Below are positions 47,101 through 57,787 of a DNA stretch of 64,000 bases, piece by piece (positions within the stretch are counted from its first letter, which is position 1; each line of letters opens with the position of its first letter). The stretch covers positions 11,064,001 to 11,128,000 of the forward strand of contig JAUCBN010000037.1 in NCBI GenBank assembly GCA_035048815.1. Direction: 5' to 3'. Origin of the DNA: Abelmoschus esculentus (lineage: Eukaryota > Streptophyta > Magnoliopsida > Malvales > Malvaceae). Under the pieces are notes generated by a model. It had not been told where the DNA came from, did not search any database, and saw nothing but the letters and a program-made list of their open reading frames with translations. The translations under genes were made by a program, and so were the position numbers.

Positions 47101-48231
47101 AGGGGGCATTGCCCCCTCACCAAAACACTATTTTTTTATCCTTTATTTAAATAAGAATTTGCCTCCCCTCCCCCCCCAACCCTCATCTCTGGCTCCATCC
47201 CTGCTTACATGTCAAACATTGGTATGGACATCTGACCCTCAAGAAAATGAAAAAAAAATTAGAAAAATAATTCCCAAAGCATATTTTCATCTCACACTCA
47301 CCTCTGAGCTAAAAGTAACATTTTTTGTGTTAAAAAATGTAACAGACTTTCACACCTATCCACATTTGGGAGAGATAAAAACAACTAACTTATTTCCAAA
47401 TCCATCAAAAACTTTCAAATGCCGCATGTACAGCAAGTTAAACTCAAGGAACAAATCAAAATTCTTACTACAAAGATTCTACCAAAACTGACATTAAATA
47501 TGCATCAATGAAAAAAAAAAAAAAACTTGTGGCTTGAGCAGCTATTGAAAACTTGATTTGCCAAAGCACCAAAGAAAGAGCACTAGACTGTGGGTTAAGG
47601 TAGCTCAATTTGATATAACCAAATATTGAAGAAAGTCATGCAAATAACTTCCTTGTCTCACAAGGACGAATGCGGAATCAAATGAAATGAGAACACCACG
47701 CTTTGATTCCAGCATATTCAGATCGTCTTTCAAATTTCTAAGATACAATACCTTCCCTCAAGAACCGGAATCTCTCTCTTTTGACTACATTTAACCTGCA
47801 AAAGAAACATTAGGTATGGACTGAAACCAAAAGAAATTACATCAGAAGAAGAAAATTGAGGGGGGGGGGGGGGGGGGGGGAGGCTTGCAGTAAGAATTTA
47901 ACCTTCACTAAGTTCCGGTTGTGACCAAGAGAACATAGCCGACCTAATAAACGCTGATCAGTTACTGAAATCAAAGAAATGGACACCGGATGTTGATCCC
48001 ACGAAGGAAGCTTAACTCTCTTGAACAACAAAGGCTCTGCGCAACAATAAGCATACTCATTAAAGATGGAGAATACTTCAATGGTAATAATAAAAAAGGA
48101 GGACAAAATGATGAGAGCAATTTCTAGAATGTAAATGGTGGTAAAATATGAAATAAAGAGAATAGGAGAGGAGAACCTGTTGAGTGACAGAAATAGTGAA
48201 TTGTATTGGTGGCAATCGAAGAAACCTCCAT
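44155..48231 (-). CDS. P-loop kinase, uridine kinase/phosphoribulokinase-like; 12 exons, 314 aa
   Basis: I joined minus-strand exons at 48231-48177, 48036-47903, 47795-47752, 46852-46775, 46274-46082, 45991-45961, 45882-45824, 45631-45558, 44933-44847, 44551-44490, 44381-44353 and 44253-44155. All introns are GT-AG, all phases fit, and the 945-nt sum includes one terminal stop. The start MEVSSIATNTIHYF is the only ATG that suits exon 1. Residues 111-118 are GPPGSGKS (Walker A), 154-160 MDGFHLY (substrate-side aspartate), 172-180 a conserved EAHSRRGAP stretch, 226-235 VVIVEGNYLL (Walker-B-like), and about 270-290 a lid-like region ending WRIDYNDRPNAE. The family phosphorylates small molecules such as uridine; the plant group I recall (Arabidopsis At1g03030 type, annotated putative uridine kinase) has no substrate I can state. 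It is intact, with no visible targeting peptide or membrane segment. Confidence 0.93.
47066..47211. mobile_element. hAT-type MITE (130 bp) in intron 3 of the kinase gene
   Basis: The element spans 47074-47203. It begins CAGGGACGGAA and ends with the complement CAGGGATGGAG (read inward), and is flanked by perfect 8-bp repeats CTTACATG (47066-47073 and 47204-47211). Internally it has a GGGGGCATTGCCCCC-like hairpin near 47103. It is non-coding and far from the splice sites. Confidence 0.88.
47860..47880. repeat. 21-base G tract (C tract in the transcript) in intron 2
   Basis: An uninterrupted run of 21 G on the plus strand. The kinase transcript would read it as 21 C, beginning about 22 bases after the intron 2 donor (47902). 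Assembly length may be unreliable. Confidence 0.9.
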
Positions 48232-49494
48232 AGATTGACCCCCAAAGACAGATAGAGAGTTAGGGTTTAGAATTCAAAGCCTTACTCTAGACGAGATGGA
48301 TAGCCAAGGTATCGGAAATCAAAATCAAAAGTTTGGTTTGGGTGATTAACGGAAACAGATGATAAGATCAAAACACGTGTTATTTAGGAGTTATTTGATG
48401 AAGTTGCAGCTGTTGGCCTGCGGCTGGTTCTACAAACCGGCATGTTAAATGCCGACTAAAAAACGGCCGAGTATTTTTACCGTTTGATCAATTTAATTTA
48501 ATCTTGACCCTTTAATTAAGAAAAAGAAAGATAATATGTTTTCTCGGTTATAAACCCTTAAAAAATTTATAGACTATCCGATAATTTCGATAAGTATTTT
48601 TTTTTTTCAAAACCTTTCTTCCCCAAGCGAGAAACCTAGCATAGCCTTTACATTTTTACTTGAAAAGAGATTTTCGACAGTGAATATGGCGTGAAAGGAA
48701 GCCCGACGATGAGTATCGCGTGAAAAGAAGCTCGATTTTTCATCTCCTGCTTGCGAATCGCGAGCTTCCAATTTTTTAATTCATGTGAAATAATCTTTAT
48801 TGAATCGCAATGGAAATTCATAATCAATCAAACTTTGAACTGTGTAAGTGTCAAATAAAAAATTTTCCTTCAATACCCAATTTCCTCTCCCACTCTACTT
48901 TAATCCAGATTCCAGATCTAATGGTTGAAGTCATCTATCACTTTCATTCTTACAATTGTTTAACCATGTTGTTATTAAGTATTATGGATCGGAATATCAT
49001 ACTTGTTAGTTTGAATTGGTTAATTTAGAATTTATTTTATATATTTCTGCATTAAAAAGACTTTGTTATGAATAGTTAGGGTTTAATTTATGTTGAATTT
49101 GTATTAATTGATTATTGAATTGGTTTAGGTAGTATTGAGATTGCTTTTTTCTTCAATTAGTTCCAACATTATTGTCCGGACGACTTGGTAAGCTTCTTAG
49201 TCAAATCACTTGGTTGCACCATTGATTATAAATTTGTTGCTAATTTTTGTGATTTCTTTTTTTTTTTTTTGTTTATTAGTTGTACGGTGAGGACTGTTCT
49301 ACCAGTTTACTCAATTTTTAAAGTGATTGAAAACAATAATCAATATGAGCAGCAAAAATGACTTTTTTATTGGAGGTTACATACACATCTATTGTAACTC
49401 TTCAATATTATCTTGTTTTACATGTATCATGAATTTGATGGTTTCTTCCTTTGTTTCGTAACTTGGTAGAAGTTAAAAAGATGTAGCTTTTTGT
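48232..49494. other. Promoter side of the kinase gene and AT-rich spacer
   Basis: Positions 48232 to about 48450 should hold the 5' untranslated region and promoter of the minus-strand kinase gene; I cannot fix a TATA box. Beyond that the sequence is AT-rich without a supported gene. Short frames such as 48810-49028 look random. Confidence 0.45.
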
Positions 49495-51220
49495 TATGAA
49501 TCAGGTGCAAACAAGAGGATATTCGCAAAAGGATGAGTCAGCATCAAATAATTCAAAAAGCAACAACATGAAGGGATTCTATTGGTCTCTAGTTTGTATC
49601 AGGATATGCTTATGTTATCAAACAACTATCCTCTTTATTTGTTTTTCGAAATTTCTTCTTCTTCTCTCTTTTATTTCTTATTCTACATATTCTTAAGTTC
49701 TGGTTGTAGGCGCAACCCTAACATTGGTACTCTCGTTAAGAGTTAAAATCTTTAACGACCATCATCAAAACATATGAGGTGAATACTAAAATGATGAAGG
49801 AAAATAGCGAGATGCTTCAAGAAATACTCAGACAACTAAAATCGTTGCCGGCCCATCTTAGTATAGTGAAAGAGTGTGAAATCAATGACGTTAGAGAAGT
49901 TGGGACAAAAAAAAGATGAATCTGGTGTAAAGGTTTACCAAGTGTTCGATGAATTGCCTATGACAATGGAGGAGAAAATTGCATGACAATGGAAGCCATC
50001 TTCAAGAGAACAAAAAATAAATCAAGTGGTGTTTGATGAAAATCTTGTTCGAAATGATGAGGTGGTGGATTCTGTTCTTCCTGGGTTGTCGTTACCTGAA
50101 TTGTTAGTAAAAAAATCGAACATCGCCAAGTTGATTGTTTCTTCCATGGGTCATCCGCCAAAGGTAGAAACTCCAAATACTATTGAAGTAACAACTCATA
50201 ATTTCTTTGGAATTTCTCTGCTTGATGTATTTCGCAAGGTGAGGTTGGGTTCAAGTTTGGGCAACCCGAGTCATGGTAAACCTTTGTCTGATTTTTTTCC
50301 ATCAAATGAGATTGAGGACGTAGACACACAATCTGGTATGAGTTCTTTTATGTTACAAGGTCATTTTTTTCTTCTGAAAGGCATGCCTCATGTTACTTGT
50401 ACTAAAATCACTACTGGATGCTATTGGACATCGGTTGTCGACACTCTTCTTAGAACTGAGTGTGTTTATTTAAAGATGAGGATTTACATGAATTTTCCCT
50501 TTAAGAGTGATGATCCATATATATTTAGATTATTGTTAATGGAGGATAAGTTGTTACAATTTGATAAGAGTTCAAAGGGATCATATCATAATCTTGGCTT
50601 TGCAGCAAATACGAACCATTGCACATCATGTTTATTGAGTAGATTTTTGACAAGTATTTGTACTACTCGTATTGATGAAGGAACTAAGACATTGCATAAA
50701 GAATTATCAGTTGCATCTCAAACCTTATATTTTGTTAAAGTTCAATATAGAAACTCTCTACTTTTTGGTGTTAATTCAGCACATATATTGAAATTGCATG
50801 ATGTTCTTTGAGAGAAACAGAAAATTGCACAAAGAAACACTGAAGATGCCCTATCTAATGGTAATAATCTAGTTTACTTTTTATCGTCCAATGGTATTAA
50901 AGACTATGACCTTAAAGAGCTATGGGAGATTGGTTACGACACATTTGGAACAATTTACCATGGAAAGTGGTTGGATTTTTTATGAAATTTTTTACATAAG
51001 ATGAGGAATCTTGATAAGCATATACAACTTCTGGTTGACATGAATGTGGTATTCGAAATGGAATATTTGCATAGAAAGTTGAAAGATGATAAGATTGGTA
51101 ATGTTGAAACTAAAGCATGTGATTTAATGAAAAATGTGTCTTTCAAGCAGTCTTCTACAAAAGAGGTTGTTGTTGCACACGCTGGAGTGCTAAAATATGT
51201 TAATGATTTACGTGTAATAA
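49495..51220 (+). pseudogene. Gene-fragment pseudogene ending in Raf-like kinase pieces
   Basis: Plus strand. After short frames (from 49496; KTYEVNTKMMKENSEMLQEI near 49770) there is a 261-codon open frame at 50026-50811 that I do not recognise. After its stop the text continues QKIAQRNTEDALSNGNNL and KDYDLKELWEIGYDTFGTIY-HGKW near 50915-50970. This resembles the glycine-rich loop of plant PB1/Raf-like kinases (recalled form [21 protein letters not shown]), but the second and third loop glycines are changed. A stop follows, then NVVFEMEYLHRK near 51050, like the helix before a catalytic loop. No catalytic HRD or DFG motif follows. LTR sequence begins at 51221. The last part (from 50993) is duplicated at 57560-57787. 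Confidence 0.5.
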
Positions 51221-52795
51221 TGTGCAAGTATACACATCGAACAAGTAATAAAGTGTGTGAGTGAGATCGTTTCCACGAGGATTGGGTAGGTTATTTCAAA
51301 AATAGTTAACATACACAAAAGATAAAATAATCCTTTGTATGGACATATACTAAAGCAATTCTGCAATTGTCACAAAAAATGTTGTAGCAAAATAAAAGTG
51401 TCATTGATGATGCTGGAGTAAAGAAAAGAGTGTCACCAAAATGCAGTAGTATCAAAATGATAATGGAGTATAGATAAAGTGCACAAACACAACACAGAGA
51501 AGATATTCAAGTTTAAGACAGATTAGGCTTGCTATGATATGACTTTACTGTTCTCCTGAAAACTTACTATTAACTGGTTTAATAAGTGCTCGACAGAGTT
51601 TACTAAAAATGCCTCCACTATCCCTAGTCAGAAGGCCTAACACTCGAAAATGCTAAGGCATTACCTCCCGGTCTCAACCCTAACACTTCTAATGTTGATA
51701 AAGTGCTACCCCTTTTAGTCGTTGAAACTCTTCCTTATGCCTAAGGTGAGTTAGGATTCTGCTCCCGCAGTAACCCCATTGTTCAAGTTGGTCTAGCTTT
51801 GTCTATCCCTAGATCTAAGCTTCCCGAACCCCTTAAGCTATGGCTACCTCTCGGTGCTCTTACAAACCAAGATTTAGGTAAAAAGGTATTAGTTTTCTTG
51901 AACAAAACACTATATTAAACACCGAAACAATAACATCCATTAAAACAAAGTAAAAATCATCCAAAATAAGCCTTAGCCATACTAGTTTAGTTCATGGCTA
52001 GGTAAGAAAAACTATTCAACTTTCGTCCATCGCAATACATTTTCAACAACTTAGAAAAGAGGTAAAAAAATGTAAAGAGGAAGGAAGTCTCAAACGCATG
52101 TGCCGTAAAGCTTTTCCTAGCTTGCCGCTCCTCCCGAAGTCGCGTAAATCCCTTGCTTGAAGCTCTCCTACAATGGCGGTTTGCCTCCTTTCTTCTTTCT
52201 TCTCCCTCTTTCTCTCTTAAAGCTTGCTCCTTTTTGTGGCTCCTTAAGCTATTGATTTTGCTCTTTTCTTGCTCTCTTTCCAGCACCACCCTTTGTTGAA
52301 GGAGGCATGGGGTTGTATTTATAGGAGGCTTCTAGGGTTTGGTGCAAGGAAATATTCCCTAACATTCGCTGCAACATTTGACAGTAAAATACAGGTCTGT
52401 AAGGGCGGTGCAACGCCTGCACATTTGCAGAGGAGGTGCAGCTGGCCTGGAAAACGCATAAGGACAGTGGGCTGCTAGTGTGTCCTTTCTTCCGTCCTAT
52501 TTTGTCTGCCCACAATGTTGTAGCATCTTTGAAGTCCAATCCAACACTTTAAAAATATGCTACAGCATCTCTTCCGATCTTTCAACTTTGCTCCAGTATC
52601 TGCACATCACCACCAAGAAAATACCTTTCTAAGCAACATCTTTAAAAATAAAAGAGAAAAGAGAAAATAAAAATAAAAACCTATTTTAAATGCAAATGCA
52701 CATGAAATGAAACTAAATGCAATGCAAATGAACTTGAAACCAAACAAAACCTTAAGTAAAAGGGTATAAAATGAACGTCTTTTAGAGCGTTAACA
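51221..52795 (-). repeat. Athila-type LTR, left copy (1575 bp)
   Basis: The plus strand runs TGTGCAAGTATACACATCG to TAGAGCGTTAACA. It is the partner of 57788-59441. The GTGAGTGAGATCGTTTCCAC-like sequence near the left end is typical of Athila-group LTRs as I recall them. It lacks two short insertions present in the right copy. Confidence 0.85.
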
Positions 52796-53675
52796 CACCT
52801 CAAAACTTAAGATATTGCTTGTCCTCAAGCAATGACATATAAAGATGTTATGACATTACTTTCAATCCTTGATAGCAATTTAGCAGAACATCAATCCTCA
52901 GAATATGAATGCTATAGCAATCTACATGATATTGAGAATTTCCAAGAACTTGAACTAAGACAAGATGTCTTGCTTGTGTGTGCTGGATTGTATCTATCCT
53001 ATGCTTTATAGTGTTAGAAAAAGTTCTAGTTTTCCTTGTTCACTATGCCCTAGTTCTTATAAATTTACTCCCTTGCTTAGTTTTTTTAAAACACTAATTC
53101 GAAGGGTGTCAGCTCATCACAACTACCATCCTTAACTCTAGGTGAGTACGGAGCAAACATCTCACCCCCGAGTCAGTAGGTAGAGTCATCCCGTGATAAC
53201 TTTCATTCGCTCATATGCTATAGCATTTTTTATTTATGTTCAATTTTTTCTCAAGCTAACATTGCATAAAGGAGTGTCCTTCTACAGTTTTATTCTAAAG
53301 CATTTATTCATTCTTTTTTTTTACTTATTTATATACTATAGCCAAAAAGAGTTCTTCTTCTTTTCGAACTAAATAAGGCATATATTCTAAGTTCTCTAGA
53401 AAATTCCTACCACTCAAGCATAGGAAACATACAATCGTGTTAATAAAAATTCCAAAACATCAAGTCCTAATTTAGTTCAATTTATTCTCAATATTTTCTA
53501 TGATTCAGTTCAAAAGCATTAAAGTTTTCTTTATCGGAAATCATTTATTCTAACCTAAAGGCTGTCTTGAATTGAATCTAATGTTATAGCAAATTTACAT
53601 GTATGCAAAATGAAATGAAAATGCTAAAGCGAAGACTTTGCTACCCCCAAACTTGAGGTTAGCATTGTCCTCAAT
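52796..53675 (-). other. Polypurine-tract region of the Athila-type element, motif present twice
   Basis: Next to the LTR the minus strand reads TTGAGGACAAGCAATATC, then AGTTTTGAGGTGTG. A similar block, TTGAGGACAATGCTAACC then AAGTTTGGGGGTAGC, lies at 53675-53640. Athila elements usually have one such block directly before the LTR. The sequence between the two shows no coding region. Confidence 0.55.
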
Positions 53676-55313
53676 ACTATGAAAATGAAACTATATACAA
53701 AAATAAAAAGAAAAAGTAAAGATGCTTACTTGTTCGAGGGTATGGTTTTCCTTGTTTCCATGCGCTTGATTCTTTTCGCAGGCTGCTCAGGTGGTCTCGG
53801 CTTCAGGCTGGTCGTCTGGGTCCTCATCCTCGCGGACTGCTGCAGCATCGGGGGTTTTATCCTCCTCCACACCAAAGGAAGCATGACGTCCTACTGAACG
53901 TTTCACCTTGCAGCGTGGGATGGGGACATCGAAAGGATCGACAGGAGGGATCTCTACTCTTGGTGAGTTAAGATCAAAGTCCTCACTGCTTACTTGTATG
54001 GTGTCGGCTCCAGAGGTGCTCGACTTGGTGGCAGGTCCCTTGCCCTTTTCCTTAGTTGGTGCGGAAGGACCGGTAGGTACTTGGTGCGATACTGTAGCAG
54101 ATGCGGCAGGAGATTATGCTGCTACTGGTTCAGTAGGGGTATGTTGCTGTGTTGGCTGTGCTGTGCTGTGCTCATGAACTGGTGAGGTTTACTATTGTTG
54201 TTGTTGTTGCGGCGGACTATTCTGAGGAGGAATTGGCTCAGGCTCAATTTGCTGGAAGATGTGAGCTGGGAAGTCTGGCAAGCGATAACCACCATCAAGC
54301 ATTAAATCGTGAAGGTTCAACTAGAGAACCAAATCCCTTTTCTGCACATAGGTCATGCACGTCATGAACTTGCCGTGTAGGTCTACCAGTTGTATTTGCA
54401 TCCTTTCAACAGTAGCAGGTAATGCGCTAAGATTTGCTATGGCATTCTTTGGTTTGGTTGAAGGCTCGCCAGATGCTGGAGCATTTTCTTCCACTCCCAT
54501 CAGCTCTGGGATTTTCTTCAAAGCTATGTCTTGTCGTCCCTTTAGCTTATAGTCATCGTCGTTCTCAAACACTCGTTGCTTTCGGCAGAGTGTTGTAATC
54601 ATGTACGGGAAAACTAGGGGGCTTTGCTTCCGTTTCAATGCTACGTGAGCCTCCTCAAGAATAATATCTCCCACGTTGATGGTTCGTTTCCTCAAGATCG
54701 AATGTAAAGCTGTAACCGAGCAAGGTTTACCGTGGCTGTGTGGCTTGTGGGCATTAGATTTTGCTTTATAAAGTGCATCCAGATCTTGCACTCTGGCTTT
54801 AGGGAAGTGCGATCAACAGTGGTATTCGCCTCATCCCACTCGATGCCTTCAATGCAGAGGTGCTGAAGGAGAAAATATGGGCTCTACCCCAGCATAGAAG
54901 CGAAAAACATAGAGTATTCGTCTTCTTCGCCCACACCATAGAAATCATTGATGTGTTTGGTAGTGAAGGGGATGGCATCGCCCCTAACGTAGACAGTTTG
55001 TTGTCCCGACCGCGTGAAGTGTGCGTAGAAATCTTGCACCAATGACACATTTATGGCTTTTTGATTTGCCTTTGTGTCGAAGTGGCGAGCAAAAGTTTGC
55101 CACTTGTGTTGTTTTATCACTGTTGCGACTTGCTCCGGTAGCTTCTTGAAGGTTGTTGTGTCATAGATGAATCCTTTCTCTTGATGGCTAGACCTTCCTT
55201 TGATCTTTTGAAAGCGCTCCTTTGTTGCATCATTCTCAAATTTCCTGGTCTCAATAGGTCGGGCTTAAGCAGCAGCCCTTGAAGTCTCTACGGTGTTCTT
55301 GCAGCGTACCATG
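53676..55313 (-). pseudogene. env-like / plant transposon protein ORF of the Athila-type element
   Basis: The start MVRCKNTVETSRAAA is at 55313 on the minus strand and meets an early stop. The frame resumes with TRKFENDATKERFQKIKGRS, then ARHFDTKANQKAINVSLVQD, QQTVYVRGDAIPFTTKHIND and FYGVGEEDEYSMFF (55120-54884). A shifted frame follows: LHSILRKRTINVGDIILEEA, SPLVFPYMITTLCRKQRVF and KKIPELMGVEENAPASGEPS (54791-54321). This pattern (VRG-PF-IN, then MITTLC) matches the putative plant transposon protein domain found downstream of pol in Athila elements. A Gln/Pro/Gly-poor tail follows. Stops and shifts make it dead. Confidence 0.65.
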
Positions 55314-55988
55314 GTGGTAGATATTTTTTTAGAGAGGGTGTTGGAGGTTTCTTTCGAAAAAGATGGAGTTTTGGAGAGTTTGGGGTGAATTTCTTTGTGA
55401 AGAAGATGAAGTTGTGGAGGAGAGAGACGGTTAACTTGCTTGGGAAGGAGAGAGGGAAGGGTAAAAAATTAAAGGTAATAATTGGTGTGTAAGGGATTGG
55501 ACGGCTAGGGTTATGGGAAAGGTAAAAAGAAGTGATGGTGAGTTGAATTGATGGAGAGTGTGAGAGAGAAAAGGGTTTTATAATTAATGAAAAGGTAAAG
55601 AGGTGTAAAGAGGGGTTGTATTGGAACCAAAACTCTCCCCATTCTCCTTGAAAACTAACCGGATACGTTTTCATGGGCTCTTCATCTTCATCCTTAGTGG
55701 CCCAAATCAAATAACTCCAAGAGTTTTTCCCTCCAAGAGTGGTAGCCGTACAGTCCTCCCTTGCTCCCAGTCCTCTTTTTATGCAGACTATGCACTGTGC
55801 ACTACACCTCTGGTGGTGCACAACTCCCTTGTGAGCGCACAATGTTCTGAAAATATACCTTCAAAAATTAAAAGTTGAATAGAGAAAAGAGCAATAAAAG
55901 CATTATAAAAGCAAAATAAAAACATCTACTTTTTATTCAAACTGAAATTTAAATGCTAAAGCAAAATAAAAGAGAGGGATATAAATGC
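55314..55988 (-). other. Spacer between integrase and env-like ORF
   Basis: A pyrimidine-rich (minus-strand) spacer. The 184-codon minus-strand frame across it is low-complexity Ser/Pro/Leu and resembles no domain; it is probably the long leader common between Athila pol and env-like ORFs. Confidence 0.5.
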
Positions 55989-57562
55989 TCAAGCATTTTG
56001 CAGACTGGGGTCGTCCTTGTCACGCACAATGGGAGCTCTATTATACAACTTTAGCCTTTGACCGTTGACCTTGAACATTCGATCTCCTACAAGTGTTTTA
56101 ATCTCCACAGCACTATAAGGATAAACCTTATGTATCAAGAATGGCCCTGAACATCGAGACTTTAACTTTCCTGGGAAAAGTTTGAGTCTTGAGTTGTAGA
56201 ATAACACTTGTTGTCCTTCTGAGAAATGCCGTGGCAAAAGATGTTTATCATGCCACCTCTTCGTCTTTTCTTTGTAGATCCTGGCATTCTCGTAGGCATT
56301 GGATCGAAACTCGTCTATTTCGTTTAGCTCCAAGAGTTGATTTTCTCCAGCTAGCTTAAAATCTAAATTGAGCTTTTTAATGGCCCAATAAGCCTTGTGT
56401 TCGAGCTCCACGGGGAGATGACATGTTTTCTCATAAACCAACTTAAATGGGGACATCCCTAAAGGAGTCTTGTAAGCTATCCTATATGCCCATAAAGCTT
56501 CATCTAGCTTTGGAGACCAGTCTTTTCTCTTCGTGTTGACTGTCTTCTCTAAGATTTGCTTGATTTGTTGGAGATTTCAGCTTGGCCATTAGTCTGCGGG
56601 TGATATACTGTAGCAATTTTGTGCCTGACTCCATAGCGTTGTAATGCCTTAGCAATGAGCTTGTTATCAAAGTGGGTTCCTTCATCACTGATTATGGCTC
56701 TAGGGACTCCAAATCTGGTGAAGATATTCTTGTGCAAAAACTTCAAAACTTTCTTTAAGTCATTCCTGGGTGTTGCTACTGCTTCAACCCATTTACTTTC
56801 ATAGTCCACTGCTAGCAAGATATATAAGTCACCATAGGATGATGGAAATGGTCCTATGAAATCAATTCCTCAAACATCGAAAAGCTCGATCTCTAAGATA
56901 TTTTGCAGCGACATTTCATTCCTCCTCAAGATGTTACCAGTTCTTTGACATCTATCACAACCCTTGTAAAATGCTTGAGCATCTTTGAAGAGTGAGGGCC
57001 AGTAGAATCTAGATTGAAGGACCTTTGCAGTAGTCCTTGATCCACCAAAATGGCCTCCACACGATGTTGCATGGCAATGGAACAAAATATCCTTTTGTTC
57101 TTCTTCCGGTACACATCGTCGAAGCAATTGGTCAGCACATTGCTTAAACAAATATGGCTCATCCCAATAGAAAAATTCGGCATCATGCTTGAACTTATTT
57201 CGACCCTGGCTAGATAAATTAGGAGGGAAAATACCACTGACAAGAAAATTAACTATATCTGCATACCAAGGTAATGCTGTAGCATATAAAATTTTCTCAT
57301 CAGGGAAATTTTCTTCGATCTCAAATTCATCTCCTAAATTTTCTGGATTTTCTAGCCTAGATAAGTGGTCTGCAACTTGATTTTCATTGCCTTTTTTATC
57401 CTTTATTTTAATATCAAATTCCTGTAGCAAAAGTATCCACCTAATAAGTCCAGGCTTAACATCTTTCTTAGTCACTAGGTATTTGATGGCAGAATGATCT
57501 GTGTGCACTATCGCCCTAGTTCCTATAAGAAATGCCCTAAACTTATCAAAGGCAAATACTAC
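55989..57562 (-). pseudogene. RNase H and integrase remains of the Athila-type element
   Basis: Minus strand: VVFAFDKFRAFLIGTRAIV and HTDHSAIKYLVTKKD (RNase H end), then NQVADHLSRLENP. The integrase zinc-binding part has HCHATSCGGHFGG and CDRCQRTGNI. The core has LAVDYESKWVEAVATPRND (catalytic D), IISDEGTHFDN (catalytic D) and YHPQTNGQAEISN (catalytic E). The C-terminal part runs from MSPFKLVYEKTCHLPVELEH to QRLKLYNRAPIV, ending LQNA at 55989. A stop before the core and a frameshift near 56549 break the frame. The sequence is cut at its 5' end by the 57560 junction. Confidence 0.85.
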
Positions 57563-57787
57563 ATAAGATGAGGAATCCTGATAAGCATATACAACTTCTG
57601 GTTGACATGAATGTGGTATTCAAAATGGAATATTTGCATAGAAAGTTGAAAGATGATAAGATTGGTAATGATGAAACTAAAGCATGTGATTTAATGAAAA
57701 ATGTGTCTTTCAAGCAGTCTTCTACAAAAGAGGTTGTTGTTGAACACGCTGGAGTGCTAAAATATGTTAATGATTTACGTGCAATAA
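57560..57787 (+). repeat. Duplicated kinase-pseudogene fragment
   Basis: Positions 57560-57787 repeat 50993-51220 with about five substitutions and, like the first copy, run directly into an Athila-type LTR. The left border abuts RNase H sequence with a 4-base overlap (TACA). Confidence 0.93.

Larger units (their letters stand above)
51221..57562 (-). mobile_element. Athila-type gypsy element, rearranged, 5' part missing
   Basis: Minus strand: RNase H (from 57562), integrase, an env-like region, a polypurine-type tract and an LTR (52795-51221). Gag, protease, reverse transcriptase and the primer site are absent. The RNase H stops at VVFAFDKF exactly where a duplicated kinase fragment begins (57560). 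The integrase type and the downstream plant-transposon-protein-like ORF place it in the Athila group. Confidence 0.82.

Noticed and set aside
55288..55842. 184-codon minus-strand frame beside the Athila env-like ORF
   Set aside because: Low-complexity Ser/Pro/Leu text from a pyrimidine-rich spacer, with no domain.
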